A stretch of 64,000 nucleotides of DNA from Trichomonas vaginalis G3. Taxonomy: Eukaryota > Parabasalia > Trichomonadida > Trichomonadidae. Positions 1 to 9,951 of this stretch are shown here, piece after piece. The stretch lies in assembly GCF_026262505.1 (NCBI RefSeq), contig NC_067205.1, forward strand, positions 4,340,001 through 4,404,000, read 5' to 3'. Numbering within the stretch: position 1 is the first letter of the stretch; each line of letters starts with the position of its first letter. Made by a program: the position numbers and the translations under genes. The notes under the pieces are model-generated. The model had not been told where the DNA came from. It made no database searches and saw nothing but the letters and a program-made list of their open reading frames with translations.

Positions 1-29
1 AACAAGCAGAGTAAATGAACCATTTATTT

Positions 30-901
30 TTATTGACTTTTTACAATTTGAACTTTGTTTGCGTAGATATGAATTCTGAAAGAAGTATGAGGGTCTTGTA
101 TGACTTTGTACTTCTCCCATAGTTCATGTCTGTCAAACTTACCTGCCATGGACTCTTTCATAAGTTCCATGAAATCGTCTTCGGACAATCCAGGGAAAAG
201 TATAATGTCAGTAAGTATTCTTTTAACATCTTTACTTAAACTCTTTGCTGTCTGTACACAAATGACAACTGAGATGTTAAAGTGTCTGAGCTTCTTAAGA
301 ATTCGACACATATCTTGTTCTCTATTCTTAAGCAAAGGATGAGAAGCAAAGTCATCTAAGATAAGAAGACATCTATGAGGGTAAGTCTTCCAATCGTAAG
401 ATTGCAATTTCTTCGAAATGTATTCTATCTCTTTCTGTTTGTTTCTGAAGTGTTTCTTCTCTAATATTCTCTGCATTTCCTCATTTGGGTCTTTAAACTT
501 AGAATTTATATACTCATTTATAGCATTATACTTCAAAACTCTTCTTTGGTACTTCTTTATCCAATCTAACAACTCAGTATCCTTTATACATACTAACTTA
601 GACTTCTTTATAATATCTTTGAACGAATTGACGGTTTGGTCAAATTGACCAGAAGTACTACAAATAACAACTAACTCATAGAATGGGTTCTTCTCATCTA
701 GTTCTTGTTGTTGTGCAGCCATTTTAAGATAAGTGAAAGTCTTACCCGACCCAGGTGGTGCGATTAGACCTGTTATACCATTCTGAGCAAATAGGAACTT
801 GTCATGTATGGGTTTTATCTGAGCATTTTCCAACTTCCTCTTGTTCTTTTTAAAACATTCTCAAATTTCTTGTCAATGTCAGCAAACTTTTTTTCTAACA
901 T
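30..901 (-). pseudogene. A32/FtsK-type genome-packaging ATPase (frameshifted near N-terminus)
   Basis: Packaging ATPase of the FtsK-HerA class, which in Mavericks and related viruses pumps DNA into the capsid. The 267-residue open part shows a Walker A motif (APPGSGKT, about residue 25) and a Walker B strand (LLILDDFA, about residue 155). The copy in B shows that the natural start is the ATG at 901, about 28 codons upstream. In A one base is missing at about 850-856 relative to B, so this N-terminal stretch is out of frame. It lies just downstream of a divergent small gene (934-1386). Family assignment is firm; whether the break is real or a consensus error is open. Confidence 0.85.
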
Positions 902-933
902 ATTTTTAGAAAAATTAAAATTTTTATTTGAAA

Positions 934-1386
934 ATGTCTAGCGATTTCGCTATCTATATTCGAGACAAACTTTTCGACAGCAAAACTCTGTCGACCATAA
1001 AATCTTACATAGTGTAAACAAGAAAGGTGAATTTGTTCTAAAGTTCTGTTTCTGGGAATATGACAAGAACCATAAAACATTAGCAGAGAAGTCTTAAAAT
1101 TTGTCAATGACAGACTTGTTGACAGAGATGACGCCGATTGGAAAGATGAAGTCCAACAAAAGTTCTTAGAATGCAAAGAAGACACATGCGCTGTTCTTGA
1201 AGATGAAATAGAAAACAGAATAGAAGAGCTATTAAAGGACAAAGAACTTTTACATAAATATGGTTCTGAGAAATTTGACATAACTCCACCAGAGAAGAAG
1301 AAGAAGAGAGAGAAGAAAGAAAAGAAAGTAGAAGAAGAGAAGAAAGACCTGAACCAGTTCCAGAGAAAAAGAAATTTGACATGTAA
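934..1386 (+). pseudogene. Small lysine/glutamate-tailed Maverick protein (frameshifted)
   Basis: Counterpart of the intact 151-residue protein at 30893-31348 in B. It begins MSSDFAIYIRDKLF and ends in a charged tail rich in KKKREKK and EEEKK. In A several small deletions (first at about 990) break the frame. It is transcribed away from the ATPase gene, and its 3' end meets the next gene tail-to-tail over a palindromic A/T block. I do not recognise the family; the charged tail suggests a nucleic-acid- or capsid-associated protein, which is inference. Confidence 0.55.
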
Positions 1387-1406
1387 AAATAAAATTTTAT
1401 TTTTAG
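1384..1406. terminator. Palindromic A/T block between convergent genes
   Basis: AAAATAAAATTTTATTTTT lies exactly between the stop codons of two convergent Maverick genes. The same block is present at 30876-30896 in B. It is a candidate bidirectional 3'-end signal, from position and symmetry only. Confidence 0.35.
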
Positions 1407-1819
1407 AACATTTCTGGGTCAATGTCAATGTTCTCTTCCTCTTTAGGAGCAAACACTGGCTTAGACTCTAAAATCTTTTTACCCAATTTACCTTGAACTT
1501 CAACTATCTTAGACTCATAATATTCATAGTCGTCTGCTTTCTTTGGTTCATAAGGTATAACAAGTTTGTATGCTTTGCCTTCTTTAAGGTTTGAAACCTT
1601 CTGTCAAAATTTTCTTTGACTGCTAACAAACCTTCTATGTCTAAGTCTTCAAATTTCGCACCATTTTTAGTCACAATAGCAAACTTAACTGGTTCGATGT
1701 TCCAAACTTTGTCAAATGTAGACTTTTCAAAATGGTAGAAGTAAACATTCAAATGCGAATGGGTCTAGTTCTTCTTTGACTTCTGTCATGTACTTGTTTA
1801 CTGAAATATATTTCGTCAT
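1403..1819 (-). pseudogene. Maverick small conserved protein, about 140 residues (frameshifted)
   Basis: Homologous to 30456-30876 of B. It starts MTKYISVNKYM and ends with an acidic tail (EEENIDIDPEMF). Two small indels (about 1760 and about 1600) split the frame in A, and B is broken at nearby but not identical points. The open middle portion contains STFDKVWNIEPVKFAIVTKN. No family is recognised. Its place between helicase/HNH and ATPase is conserved in both elements. Confidence 0.5.
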
Positions 1820-1854
1820 CTTTTCTATCGGATAAAAAAATATTTTTTTTAAAT

Positions 1855-3086
1855 TTACTCAGAAAAATTTTTCTTTGTATATACGCCGTTCTGATCTAAA
1901 AGATTTTTGACATTTGCCAAGAATGTTCGTTTAGACGCTGCCATATAACCATATTCTTGACAATATTGTTTATATTCATCGTACAATGACCTTTCATCTA
2001 AACACTCAAAGTTAGTCTCATCTATAAACAGTTCATATACACTCTTGTTTGCTTCTAACAATGTTTGTCTCTCTTCGGTATGTGGAATTTGTCTTGGATT
2101 GAACTTAGAAATATCTAATGTCATGAAATATGAGAACAAGTGGTTGTAAAAGTTAGGTGTCAAAGTTTCTGCTAAGTCGTCAAAATATTCTGTATCTTGC
2201 ATATGAGAATCTGACGTTCTGACAACTACATATCTTCTGTCAGAACTTTCTAACTTCATCGGAACAACATTGTTTGAAACCATGATGAAATTTGCAACAT
2301 TTTCACAAACTCTTTGGTCTTTATATTTTCTTTCAACAACTCCAACTTTGTCTGTTATAAGACTCTTCAAAGCATCTGAGTTTAAAACTTTGTTGTATCT
2401 ATACTTTGAAGTTCGTTACATACTATAAGTTTCATATTCTCTATTGAAGAGTTAAATTTACCGCAGATGTTTTCTAAGTTTGTCATATTAGGGTTCGAAT
2501 AGCCCTCTAACAGTTTGCATAAGATATCTGTAAAGAAAGTGTTCTTACCAGTTCCTTGTTTTCCAATTATAATGAGAGCAGTTTCATTTTTAGCACTTGG
2601 ATGTTGTAAGATGTTTGCAAACCAACATAAGATATACTCATAGACTCTTTCGTTTCCATTGCATATAATTTCTTTGACATGGTCTAACCAAGCTTCTATA
2701 ACATTTTCTTTCCATTCTACTTGTTCGTATTTATATCCAGTGAAGATAGAATAGAAGTTTGGAGAAGGTGTATAGAACTTTATACCACGAACTGAAAAAT
2801 CTTCTAACTTTGACAATAAGATATCCCAAGCATCTAACATCTTCATTCCAACTTGTACGACTTTTATTTTCTTAAGTTTCTGTCTACATTCTTGTTCTGA
2901 AACTATTGTCGCTTTAGGTTTGTTAAAGACAACATCCCATTCTTTCATGACATAACATTCTGGGGCAGAGTCGACATAAATGACTAAACGTTTCAAATTC
3001 TCGACTGCTTTGTTATAGTCTCTAAATGGACACATATTTCTGAATGCTTGGAAGTCATAAAAATCTGAAACATCTATTCTGTACAT
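1855..3086 (-). pseudogene. SF3 (D5-like) replicative helicase, one frameshift
   Basis: Superfamily 3 helicase, the class that unwinds DNA at origins in many DNA viruses. The upstream part (2382-3086) has Walker A GKQGTGKN at about residues 171-178 and a Walker B-like strand MKLIVCNEL. The downstream part (1855-2370) has motif C (NFIMVSNN) and the arginine-bearing ESSDRRYVV segment. The two parts are joined across a one- to two-base shift at about 2380. No primase domain is visible in the N-terminal 150 residues. The start is supported by the AT-rich motif at 3087-3116. At this locus B has an HNH endonuclease instead, so the helicase is a variable gene. Confidence 0.85.
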
Positions 3087-3116
3087 TTTTATAAAAATAA
3101 AAAAAATATTATTTTT
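3087..3116 (-). promoter_or_regulatory. Maverick AT-rich start motif upstream of helicase
   Basis: Read on the minus strand, a run of the form TATTTTTTTTATTTTTATA sits just before the helicase ATG. Near-identical motifs precede at least seven other element genes. Candidate element-specific promoter; no experimental support. Confidence 0.5.
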
Positions 3117-3913
3117 TTATTCTTGACTTTGTTGTTCCATTTGTTGCATTTGTTGTTCTTGAGCTATTTGTTGTTGAAGTTGTTCTTGTAATACAATACT
3201 TTCACCAGTTGCATCTTCCAATTCGAAACTTTCTGCCGTCATTGACAAATACATAGGACATAAAAGTTTTACAGGAACAAAGTTTGCGTCAACTAAGGTT
3301 AAGTTTATGTTTGCTAAAGTGTTTGAGTTTACTAAAGCTGAAAACTCTGCATTCGAATGAACAATAGGCAAACCAGCAGAGAAAGTGTTGTTTATACGCA
3401 TGAGTATCTTTTGGTCATAGTAGTTTCTGTCGACATTCGAATAGCACTTTGAACCTAAGTTTGAAACAATATATAAAATAGGTGTGCTTAAAGTCAATGG
3501 AACAGACATTCCTTGTATGACACCTTTTCCTGTTATAGGAAACTGTTGGTAGTAAAAACCAGATATAAGTTTTGTATTATAGCTCATATCGTTTATAGTA
3601 AACTCAGTCGGACATCCAAACATAATGAAACCTGCTCTAGTTGCAGCACATGTTACATCCGTCCTTAAAGTATTAAATAAGTCAACAAAACCTGTTGGTG
3701 GTATATCTGAGTAAGTATCTTCAAAGAAGTATTTTTTACCATTCACAACAACAAAGTCTTCTGGTGTCAAAAGAGCAAAACAGGCTTTAGTCGTCATCGT
3801 GTTTAAGTTAGTTTACAATATCGTCCTTGAGGACTTTGTAAGTTTGTTGTTATAGAATTATATGACTCAGGGTTTTTAGTCGTAATAGTATAAACCACTA
3901 TGTCTTCTGCCAT
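3117..3913 (-). pseudogene. Candidate minor capsid (penton-like) protein, one frameshift
   Basis: About 265 residues when both open segments are considered, beginning MAEDIVVYTITTKNP and ending in a glutamine-rich tail (QQQIAQEQ units). The 226-residue segment 3117-3797 is open, and one base is missing at about 3807 compared with B. It is rich in beta-strand-like segments and lies in the virion gene block. In Mavericks a single-jelly-roll penton protein of about this size is expected; assigning that role here is inference from size and position. B has its own frameshift further downstream. Confidence 0.45.
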
Positions 3914-3917
3914 TTAC

Positions 3918-4193
3918 TTAGCAAATAAATTTTAATGAAATGTTGTGGTCGTCAAATATTTTTATGACGTCTGGGAAACTATATTTTAAGTTCAACGTTT
4001 CACCTCCTTTCATAACGTATATCTTGTCAATGACATTATATGAAACACCACAGCAAGCAATGTCGGGTTCTATTTCTTTGATGTTTATATCGTCTGCCTC
4101 TGTCAAAAGTTTCAATAGTTCTTTCAAAACTTCATGAGGTGCAATGACATATGAGTTCACTTTTACAGGGTTGTGTTCGACCAAGTTTAACAT
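3918..4193 (-). CDS. Maverick conserved protein, 91 residues
   Basis: Intact in A and frameshifted in B (28595-28869). It begins MLNLVEHNPVKVNSYVIAP and has a central CCGVSYNVIDKIYV segment. Its ATG shares one base with the stop codon of the preceding gene (TAATG arrangement), and its stop is 4 bases before the next ATG, so the three genes look like a tightly packed transcription unit. No family is recognised. A soluble alpha/beta protein is likely from its composition. Confidence 0.6.
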   Translation of the reverse strand: MLNLVEHNPVKVNSYVIAPHEVLKELLKLLTEADDINIKEIEPDIACCGVSYNVIDKIYVMKGGETLNLKYSFPDVIKIFDDHNISLKFIC

Positions 4194-4497
4194 TATACCT
4201 AAAGCTTGACAAATCTTCTCCTGAGTTTGAAGTTTGTCTTTAGTTGTTGGTAGTCGTTTCGAATATCTGCAACAGAACTTAAGTCTCTGCTAACTTCAGG
4301 ATATGTTGGTTGTTCTTTTACAGGAACTATTGTTATACCATCTTCGTCTTCGTATGGTTTCCCCACTTCAACATCTCTTCTTTGACATTGACAACAACAC
4401 TTTGACTGTTTGTTTGAGTTGGTGAATTTAACTTCACATCTGCCACCGCCATTAAACCTTTTGAAACACTTACGCTTCTATTTTTCGGAAATGACAT
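4193..4497 (-). pseudogene. Maverick conserved protein, about 101 residues (frameshifted)
   Basis: Counterpart of the intact 28290-28595 gene in B. The start MSFPKNRSVSVSKGL is preserved, but one base is missing after the NVKE codons (about 4372), which ends the frame early. The C-terminal half in B (PVKEQPTYPEV, then QQLKDKLKTQEK) looks helical. The 305-base span against 306 in B confirms a single-base difference. Function unknown. Confidence 0.5.
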
Positions 4498-4515
4498 TTT
4501 ACTTAGAATAAAAAG

Positions 4516-4933
4516 ATGGACGTATTTGAGTATCTCTTCGAATTGAAGCAGAACAAAGTTTACACACACAAACAATACAAATACATTGACAGAATAGTTC
4601 TTTATACAAACAATGGAAAATGTTATAGAATAGCAGTCTTTGCTGAACCAAAATATTTTCATAAAGCAAAGAAAGTTGGTATAACTGAAATGGTGAAAGT
4701 TCTTGACGTTGACAAAAATATCAACAAAACTGACCGATATTTCTAAAGGTAAGTTTATAATACAATTTTATGTCAAAACTGGCGTACTGTCAATATTTGA
4801 CGGAGAGAAGTCAGTTCAAGAACAACTTACTGACCTGCTGCCAAAATCTGCTCGATGGAAGCTGTCGTTATGCCAATCTGAGGAGCCCCAGCAGGTTTCA
4901 TCGAACGAATCTTCAAAAGAGCATCTTCCGTGA
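4516..4933 (+). pseudogene. Maverick protein antisense to the capsid 3' end (frameshifted)
   Basis: Begins MDVFEYLFELKQNKVYTH; the intact 139-residue form is at 27852-28271 in B. In A two bases are missing near 4725, splitting the frame. The final third runs antisense into the last codons of the major capsid gene, and the overlap is kept in both elements. The first 75 residues look like a compact beta-rich domain. Function unrecognised. Confidence 0.5.
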
Positions 4934-6426
4934 AAAGTGCTATTGGTTTTGTAAACTTCTTTGCTTTCAATTCATCTGGACCGTCTCTGTCACCAGTATA
5001 TTGTATTTGACTGTACCAACAGTTGAAATACCACCCATAAAGTCTTCTGAGTCAGCAAATGGAATGCCAAGCCAAAAGTTTGAACGGTCTCCATTTGTAT
5101 ATTGAGTTTTTTGACTCCTGTATGGTCCATACTTTCACATATGGCATAATAGAACTTTGCATTTCAGGGTTAATGGTTGTTGTGAAGTTGTTGTTAAAGT
5201 TCATAGCATCTAATGTCAAGTTGTATGACCTCATATCCTCAACTGTAGAATATTCTTCTCTTGGATAATATTTGCCATCTATGTTTATATGATATTTAAT
5301 ACCAGGGTTGTAGAAACAAGAATAGTCATTTATAGTTCGTCTGAACAGTACAAACATAGTATCTGCATGTTTCATTGCAGTTGTTAAAGCAATATCTGTT
5401 CTTGCACCTGGGTCAGCACTTTGGTTTCCAACTTCACCTGCAAAGTCTTTGACAGATATTTGGTGTATAGGGAACATAAGTGGAACTGCAATATATTTGG
5501 CAGCTAAAGCATTTGAAATATCTGGGTCCAACATATAGACTGCAAGTCTGCTTTCTATTCTCTTGCATTCAAATTTTCGCATGTGAACTTAACTGGGTCC
5601 CAAGCAGTTCCAGCAGCATTGAAATAATAGTTTACTTCAGTGTTGAGGTTTGAGAAACCAAAGTCTAAGTCAACTTTGTCTTTGCAAAATCGGCGAATGA
5701 CGTTGATTTGTTCCCTTACGTCTGTAAGAGTGAATGGGTCTTGTGTTGGTGCAATGACTAAGTTATTTTTGCTTGGAGTAAGTTCGATAGAAATTTTTCC
5801 TGCCCAGTTTGGCAAGTATCTTAAAAACCTGAAGATGAGGAAAGATGACAAAGGAACTCTAAGTTTCAGTTTTACTTTAGTGCAGCAGTTCCATCTGAAC
5901 CAGAAAGGTTAACATAAACTCCTGGAACGTTAGGGTCAAGTCTTCTTATTTTCTCAATAGTTGCATACTGGTCTGTTTGTTCTCTAGCTTGTGGTTGTAC
6001 TGAGTTTCTCAAAGCGAACCATTCATAGTTTGCCCATGTTACTGTTTGAACTAAGTCAGAGTTAGAATATATCTTATATCCCATGAAAACTTCTGGAGCA
6101 TATTGGTATCCGACATAGAAAATTCCATTGCAACCTTTCTTGTCAGACAACTTGGCAGAAGGTTTTATTTCAATGTCTTGTTCCACGTATAAGAAAGAGT
6201 TGTCAATAGAAATAATATGAAACCTGTCGCAAGCAATATCTACTGTTGTTGAAGAACCTTCTCCAAACTCACCTACGTTTCCATAAGAAACAGCAGTTGT
6301 ATATTCGTAAGTTCCAGGAACTATTTCTGACCTTCTAATGGCATTGTCGCATTCGTTATACCATTCGGAAACATTTCCATTCATAGCATCCAAAACTGTT
6401 GGCGTTATATTCTGAGCGGCGTACAT
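4827..6426 (-). pseudogene. MCP: Major capsid protein (double jelly-roll type), broken by indels
   Basis: Counterpart of the intact 535-residue capsid gene in B; the span is 1600 bases against 1608. Start MYAAQNITPTVLDAM. Open segments are 5872-6426, 5555-5851 and 5052-5582, with frame changes near 5880, 5580 and 5090. In an intact copy this protein would form the capsid shell. The breaks fall in short runs or simple sequence, which fits either decay or consensus error. Confidence 0.8.
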
Positions 6427-6427
6427 T

Positions 6428-6634
6428 TCATATGAGTAAAAATATAGAATAGTTGGATTTATATGTCATAATAGAACCCACTGGACCAAGCTTTACTTTC
6501 TTCCTGACTGAGTTTTTAACTCTTCTTTTTCCTTCATTGCCCTCTGCTTGAAGTTGTTGCATCTTTGCATTATGTTCATCTAGTATGTTGCAAATTTCCC
6601 ATGTCCTTTTTGCCTTTTGGCTCTGGTCGCCCAT
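6428..6634 (-). CDS. Small basic Maverick protein, 68 residues
   Basis: Starts MGDQSQKAKRTWEICNILDE, then a glutamine-rich helix and a basic patch (KRRVKNSVRKKVKLG). Its stop lies 1 base before the capsid ATG, so it is probably co-transcribed with it. B has the same gene with one extra base at about 26290. The basic centre suggests DNA or capsid contact, an inference only. Confidence 0.5.
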   Translation of the reverse strand: MGDQSQKAKRTWEICNILDEHNAKMQQLQAEGNEGKRRVKNSVRKKVKLGPVGSIMTYKSNYSIFLLI

Positions 6635-6651
6635 CTCAGGTAACCTATATC

Positions 6652-8551
6652 CTAGAAAGAGTTTGTCATAGTTGTATTTGAGTCTTCGCGTATTGTTTGC
6701 ATGACTCTTTCCTGAGTTTCTGGTTCAAGCTCTTCAAACAGTGCCTGTCCATATGGAATATGCTCGTTTCCAAATATATGTTTTTGTAGCCATTCTGGTT
6801 TTCTTTCCATGTTACCAACTATATCTTTTGTGAATGGGAAAGCTTTTACCCAATCTTTCAGTCTTGCGTCGTTTATTTCTGTAGTTGGTTTTATTTTGTC
6901 AAGGAACATGTTTTTCAATACTAACATTTCATTTGGTACTGTCCATTTGAGTTTTCTTAAATATTCATCCCTTCTCGGTTCATTGTCTGCAAAGTAAGTT
7001 TTTATGACATTTTGTAAACTTTCGTTTGCAAGGTCATGTACAATAGGTTCTCTTCCTTCTCTCCCTAACTTTCTTTCTAAACTCTTCACCAAATATACCA
7101 TCTCTATGGTTCTGTGTAGTTCTTTGAGATAAATGTTCTAGAACGTCAGGTGTTATATTTCCATCAGCCATGTTCATTTCATACTGGTCCAAAATATCTG
7201 CATGTTTCATATCTTTCAATGGCATTAAAGCCGCGCTGAAAATACCAGCTATATCTGGTTCACCATTGACTTCCATTGCGTCTACAACTTCTTGGAATTG
7301 TGGTTGTAAGTTTATGAACCACCTATCTGGATTAGCTTTATGACCCCATCTCATTGTAGTTCCATCGTCTGCAGAAACAAAAGTAGGTTTGTTTCCATCT
7401 TGGTTAGGTTCTGAATGAACTTTAAACAATGTTTCATTTCTATATGTTTTCTTGAAATTTAACCTTTTATTTTCACCGAGTTCATCCGAAGATTGAACGT
7501 TAAATGCTCGTAAGTAAAAAGGGTTGTTGTATTTGTGTACATTTTCTTTCAGTGCTTCCATTCTATGCTGAATATTTTCATCTGATGTTGGAGTCTTTTG
7601 TATGTCGGCAAACATTTTTCGATATTCTTCTACTATGTCAGCCGAATTTTTTTTAGACTCTTGGAAATATTCCATATTCTCCGCATACTCTTGTTGAGGG
7701 TCAAGATTTTTCGGCTGTTCCAAATCTTCATCTAGTTCTGTGAAGTTAGTTTCCAAAGGAGGACTTGTTCGTTTCCTTCAGGCTCTTCTAGCTGTTGTTG
7801 CTGAACTATTTCTTCCATGTCTGGTTGTATCTGAACTTCTTCCTGTGGAGTTTCTTGTACCTCATCTGCTGGCATTTCATATATTCCGAGACCGTTTTCA
7901 ACAATTTCCCTATCTACGTCATCCGCATTCATAAGCTTTTGTTCTTTCGTTCCGTCTCTATTTTTTACGCGTTTCATGACGAAAGTTGAATTGTCATTTA
8001 GCTCTGACATCAAATATCTCGGAGTAAATTCATCCATGTCATTTGGATGATATGCTATTAAATCATATCCCTTAGCGAGCTTGTATTTTCCAGGTTTGAG
8101 ATTATATCCGTTTTTGCTGAGCCATAAAGCTAAATAGGTTCGGGTCAGTATTTCCATCCTTGAACTTTCCAATAGCTTCTTTATATCTGTCACTAAAGTC
8201 AACAGTATCTGGGAAACCACACTCTTCTTTAAGCATTTTTAAGAATTCTTGGTTTCCTTGTTCTCTACTTCTTTTATGTCCTTGCTCTGTTTGTGGTTGT
8301 TGTGCAGGGTTTTTGAACTGTTGGTTGTGTGCTGTTTTGCTGTTGGTTGTGTGCTGTTTTGCTGTTGGTTGTTGTGCATGTTTTGAACTGTTGGTTGTTG
8401 TGTTGGTTGTTGTGTTGGTTTTGGTGCATGCCTGTGTCTGTGTCCATGTGACGATGTAAATGTTTAGGTAGTCCTGGTGCAGGTGCTTCTCTTGGAGGGT
8501 TTGGTGGTATATAAGTTCCACCAGCTGGCACATATGTTCCATCTGCAGCAT
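6652..8551 (-). pseudogene. Large Maverick virion-region protein, multiple frameshifts
   Basis: Several overlapping open segments (8274-8531, 8102-8551, 7732-8220, 7034-7756, 6652-7101) read as successive pieces of one gene of about 630 codons. Order of regions: a proline/glycine-rich start (GGTYIPPNPPREAP), an asparagine/threonine/glutamine-rich low-complexity stretch, a helical segment (EFLKMLKEECGF), a middle domain (YNLKPGKYKLAKGYDLIAY), an acidic glutamine-rich linker, and a C-terminal domain ending TMTNSF. At least four frame changes are needed, near 8300, 8120, 7750 and 7090. B carries a much noisier copy at about 24180-26130. A structural or scaffold role is inferred from position before the capsid gene. 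Confidence 0.5.
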
Positions 8552-8557
8552 AATGTC

Positions 8558-9106
8558 CTACCTGACTTTTCGTTTTAAGAAAGCATTTACTAGGTCTGTT
8601 TTGGTCTGTTGTAACTCTTTTTCTTGACTTTCCACAACAGTTGCTCTAACGGCGTCATAGGCACTTTGAACTGCCTGTCTCGTTGCTGCATCTGTTATTT
8701 TCGTCATATTTTGTGCTACTTCTCTTAACTCTTTGTCGAAACCTTCAGACTTCAGTTTCTTTCCAGATGAGAAGTCGTTCACTTGTTTCACCTTACTATG
8801 AAGAGCTTCGAAAGCGTTCTTAAAGTCAGCATTTGTTAAAGCTTCATTTGAACTATCTTCATCCGCTTGTATTTTTGTCCTTATTGACCCTATGAGTTGG
8901 GCTGCTTTAGCGTTGGCTTGGGCATCTAACCAGTCATTGTTAGCTTTTATATATTCTGCGCTTTTCATTGCCTTTTGCATAGCCGCGTCGTTATTTTTAC
9001 TTTCTTGTGCTAAGTTTTCATACTGTACGGTTTGGTTTTGCAACTGTAAAAGTTTTTCTGCCTTTACATTTGCTTCAACTTCTTTTTTATACTCATCGCT
9101 ATCCAT
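8558..9106 (-). CDS. Helical Maverick virion-region protein, 182 residues
   Basis: Start MDSDEYKKEVEANVKAEKLL. Almost the whole length is predicted alpha-helical from its alanine/lysine/glutamate/glutamine pattern, with long heptad-like stretches and a basic C-terminus (FLKRKVR). There is no membrane segment. It lies 38 bases after the preceding coiled-coil gene and just before the large broken gene. A noisy copy is at about 23645-24185 in B. No named family recognised. Confidence 0.6.
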   Translation of the reverse strand: MDSDEYKKEVEANVKAEKLLQLQNQTVQYENLAQESKNNDAAMQKAMKSAEYIKANNDWLDAQANAKAAQLIGSIRTKIQADEDSSNEALTNADFKNAFEALHSKVKQVNDFSSGKKLKSEGFDKELREVAQNMTKITDAATRQAVQSAYDAVRATVVESQEKELQQTKTDLVNAFLKRKVR

Positions 9107-9144
9107 ATATGTCTTCAGGGCTTTTTGTTTTATCTCTTCATCTT

Positions 9145-9681
9145 TCAGTATTTATATTGAGTAGTATGGTTTTTCAAATTTATGACATCTTGTTCCATTT
9201 TTGCTACTTCTGCTGCTTTTTCTGACACTTTTTTCGCATATTCCTCTGTACTTAGTTCTTTCAGTTGTTCTTCTTTCTTCTTTTTCTCTACGTTTAACTC
9301 ATTGAGTTTCTTTGTGTGTCTGTCATATTCTAGTTTCTTTTCGTTTTCACTTATTTGCTTCTGTATGTCTATGTTTGACTTTTTGACATCTGTTATTTGA
9401 TTTTTGAGTGAACTCAAATTCATTTGACTTTGAGGGTTATAAGCTGTTCCGTCTGCAGCTCCACCATAGCCTGCCATTTTCGCTAAAAGTGCCGCTCTTA
9501 AACCTCCACTCTGTGCACCAACAACTCGGTTTAAAAGCATAGGATTGCTTGACATTTGTTGCAACATAGTGGGGTCATTCAGCATTTGTTGTTGCAACTG
9601 TTGTTGTGGTGTCAGTTTTACTATTGGATGTTTCAATGCTCTCTTCCTCTTACGTATATTCTTACGTAGCTTACGTGGCAT
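9145..9681 (-). CDS. Basic N-terminus plus coiled-coil Maverick protein, 178 residues
   Basis: Start MPRKLRKNIRKRKRALKH gives a strongly basic first 20 residues, as in small viral DNA-condensing proteins. Residues 25-80 are Q/M/G/A rich (QQQLQQQMLNDP, then AALLAKMAGYGGAADG), and residues 95-165 form a coiled coil. It is the first gene of the minus-strand virion block, starting about 270 bases from the divergent 528-residue gene. A core or minor capsid role is inferred. A degraded copy is at about 23345-23690 in B. Confidence 0.6.
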   Translation of the reverse strand: MPRKLRKNIRKRKRALKHPIVKLTPQQQLQQQMLNDPTMLQQMSSNPMLLNRVVGAQSGGLRAALLAKMAGYGGAADGTAYNPQSQMNLSSLKNQITDVKKSNIDIQKQISENEKKLEYDRHTKKLNELNVEKKKKEEQLKELSTEEYAKKVSEKAAEVAKMEQDVINLKNHTTQYKY

Positions 9682-9749
9682 TTTAAGTGAAGTTAAAAAG
9701 CGGTTTTTGACAGATGTTTATATGACACTTTTTGTTCAGCACAAAAAAC

Positions 9750-9948
9750 TACTCGGTCAACGGCGATGACTCTCAAAAACCGTTGTGCAAAAAGTTTTAC
9801 CGTTGGACAAAAAAGCATATATAGAAAACAAAAAACGTTTATAGTTCATTCAATATTTGAGATGGAACGGTTTTCCAACGGTAACTATTAAATAAAATAA
9901 AAAAATAGAGGGGGTTACCGTTGACGAAAACGGTTCATCTCAAACTTT
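9750..9948. promoter_or_regulatory. Divergent promoter region with clustered Myb-type sites and an inverted repeat
   Basis: Seven close matches to CAACGG/CCGTTG or AACGGT occur in 190 bases between the divergent genes at 9681 and 9952. Two of them sit in imperfect inverted arms (about 9857-9888 and 9914-9945, each containing TTGAGATG and AACGGTAAC) around an A/T core. YAACGG is the classic Myb recognition sequence, and trichomonads have many Myb proteins. A regulatory or origin role is inference. Confidence 0.45.
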
Positions 9949-9951
9949 TCT

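Noticed and set aside
895-1452. 185-codon minus frame and nested 92-codon frame
   Set aside because: They are complementary to the charged-tail gene at 934-1386; Ser/Phe-rich strings come from its Lys/Glu codons.
8160-8459. Cysteine/leucine-rich 99-codon plus-strand frame
   Set aside because: It is the complement of the glutamine/asparagine-rich stretch of the minus-strand gene.
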